A DNA stretch of 64,000 nt from Xanthobacter dioxanivorans (GTDB lineage Bacteria; Pseudomonadota; Alphaproteobacteria; Rhizobiales; Xanthobacteraceae), in NCBI RefSeq assembly GCF_016807805.1, contig NZ_CP063362.1, positions 4,196,501 through 4,260,500 of the forward strand, in the 5' to 3' direction. Each line of letters opens with the position of its first letter. The stretch's first letter is position 1. The position numbers were made by a program, and so were the translations under genes. The notes beneath the pieces are model-generated. The model did no database searches. It was not told the DNA's origin and saw only the letters and a list, made by a program, of their open reading frames with translations. Shown one piece after another: positions 63,354-64,000 of this stretch.

Positions 63354-64000
63354 CCATTTCCGAAGTCCACGCGACCGCAGCCCCCCGGCTGTCGGTGGTG
63401 ATTGCCGTGAAAGACGAGGCGGAGAACGTCATCCCGCTCATCGCCGAGCTCGACGCGGCGCTCGCGTTCGAGCCGTTCGAGCTCATCTTCGTGGACGACG
63501 GCTCCACCGACGCCACCCTCGCCAACCTGCGCGAGGCAGGCCGCACGCGGCCCTATCTGCGCATCCTGGTGCACGAAAAGTCCTGCGGGAAGTCCGCCGG
63601 CGTCGACACCGGCGCGCGCGCGGCGCGGGGCGACCTGCTGCTGCTGCTCGATGGCGACGGCCAGAACAACCCCGCCTACCTGCCCGAGATGATCCGGGTG
63701 ATGGATGCGGGCGGTCCGGTCGTCGGCCTCGTCCAGGGCGAGCGGCAGGGCCGCAAGGACACGCGCTTCAAGCGCTTCCAGTCGCGCCTCGCCAACCGCG
63801 TCCGCGGCGGCCTGCTCAATGACGGCACCAGGGATACCGGCTGCGGCCTCAAGGTGGTGCGACGCGAGGTGCACTTGCGCCTGCCCATGTTCGATGGTCT
63901 GCACCGCTTCATGTCGGCGCTGGTGAAGCGCGAGGGCTACGAGATCCGCACCGTGCAGGTGGTGGACCGGGAGCGCTGGCACGGTGTCTCCAAATACGGC
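63350..64000 (+). CDS. GT2 polyprenyl-phosphate glycosyltransferase (ArnC/DPM1-like), cut by right edge
   Basis: The visible 217 residues are a GT-A domain: LSVVIAVKDEAENVIPLIAE, LIFVDDGSTDATL, LLLLDGDGQNNP and the conserved DTGCGLKVVRR. This matches dolichol/undecaprenyl-phosphate mannose or arabinose transferases, which charge the lipid carrier in the cytoplasm. The start is TTG 63350, overlapping the PAP2 stop as TTGA. Any C-terminal membrane helices lie beyond the window. Confidence 0.87.
   Translation, partial: MTISEVHATAAPRLSVVIAVKDEAENVIPLIAELDAALAFEPFELIFVDDGSTDATLANLREAGRTRPYLRILVHEKSCGKSAGVDTGARAARGDLLLLLDGDGQNNPAYLPEMIRVMDAGGPVVGLVQGERQGRKDTRFKRFQSRLANRVRGGLLNDGTRDTGCGLKVVRREVHLRLPMFDGLHRFMSALVKREGYEIRTVQVVDRERWHGVSKYG

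Overview
The window is high-G+C DNA, densely packed with genes, and reads as an alphaproteobacterial chromosome. The best guess is a Xanthobacteraceae/Rhizobiales member (Xanthobacter/Azorhizobium-like). This rests on a rhizobial Rkp-type capsule locus, an Irr-type iron box before hemP, short palindromic repeats of a style common in that order, and an enamidase gene recalling Azorhizobium nicotinate catabolism. The assignment is an inference; no rRNA or tRNA was seen.

Region 1 (1-26926) is a capsule/K-antigen locus. It holds a giant RkpA-like type I polyketide/fatty-acid synthase that runs off the left edge, five glycosyltransferase-like proteins, an acetyltransferase, an epimerase, a methyltransferase and the KpsM/KpsT ABC exporter. 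It also holds three different KpsE/Wzz-type inner-membrane proteins, one KpsD/Wza-type outer-membrane lipoprotein, and an RkpH/ketosphinganine-reductase-like SDR. The synthase and the SDR suggest that a sphingoid-like lipid is made for the capsule. An AT-rich segment (about 10590-13690) lies inside the locus, and its boundary falls within kpsM.

Region 2 (27000-43850) is mostly housekeeping: a MoxR/VWA pair, GFA protein, xthA, an AlgI/AlgJ-like O-acetylation pair (algJ frameshifted twice), erpA, dgt, argS, a SPOR-domain protein, a DUF815 ATPase, a TauE/SafE permease and dusA. Several families of intergenic repeats lie here.

Region 3 (43965-57534) is the most interesting part. A truncated integrase sits directly 5' of dusA, a known integration hotspot. 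It is followed by two catabolic operons around a marR gene. The minus-strand operon encodes an OYE flavoenzyme, an AtzH-like protein, a metallo-beta-lactamase-fold hydrolase, a NicC-like hydroxylase and an ACMSD-like amidohydrolase. The plus-strand operon encodes an enolase-superfamily enzyme, a four-gene ABC importer, two DUF1185 proteins and an enamidase homologue. Both operons carry the same 18-bp operator-like palindrome. Together they look like an uptake and degradation system for a nicotinate-like N-heterocyclic acid that does not match a textbook nic cluster.

Region 4 (57599-64000) has a frameshifted lipoprotein alpha/beta hydrolase, a frameshifted aldo/keto reductase, hemP with an Irr-type box, and a coupled GT39 / PAP2 / GT2 operon that resembles polyprenyl-phosphate-sugar glycosylation of an envelope lipid.

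A cross-cutting observation: six frameshifts in five genes (20098, 32867 twice, 50075, 57725 and 59048) are each repaired by adding one G/C to a run of 4-5 G/C. This points to a homopolymer error in the sequence rather than six independent pseudogenization events.
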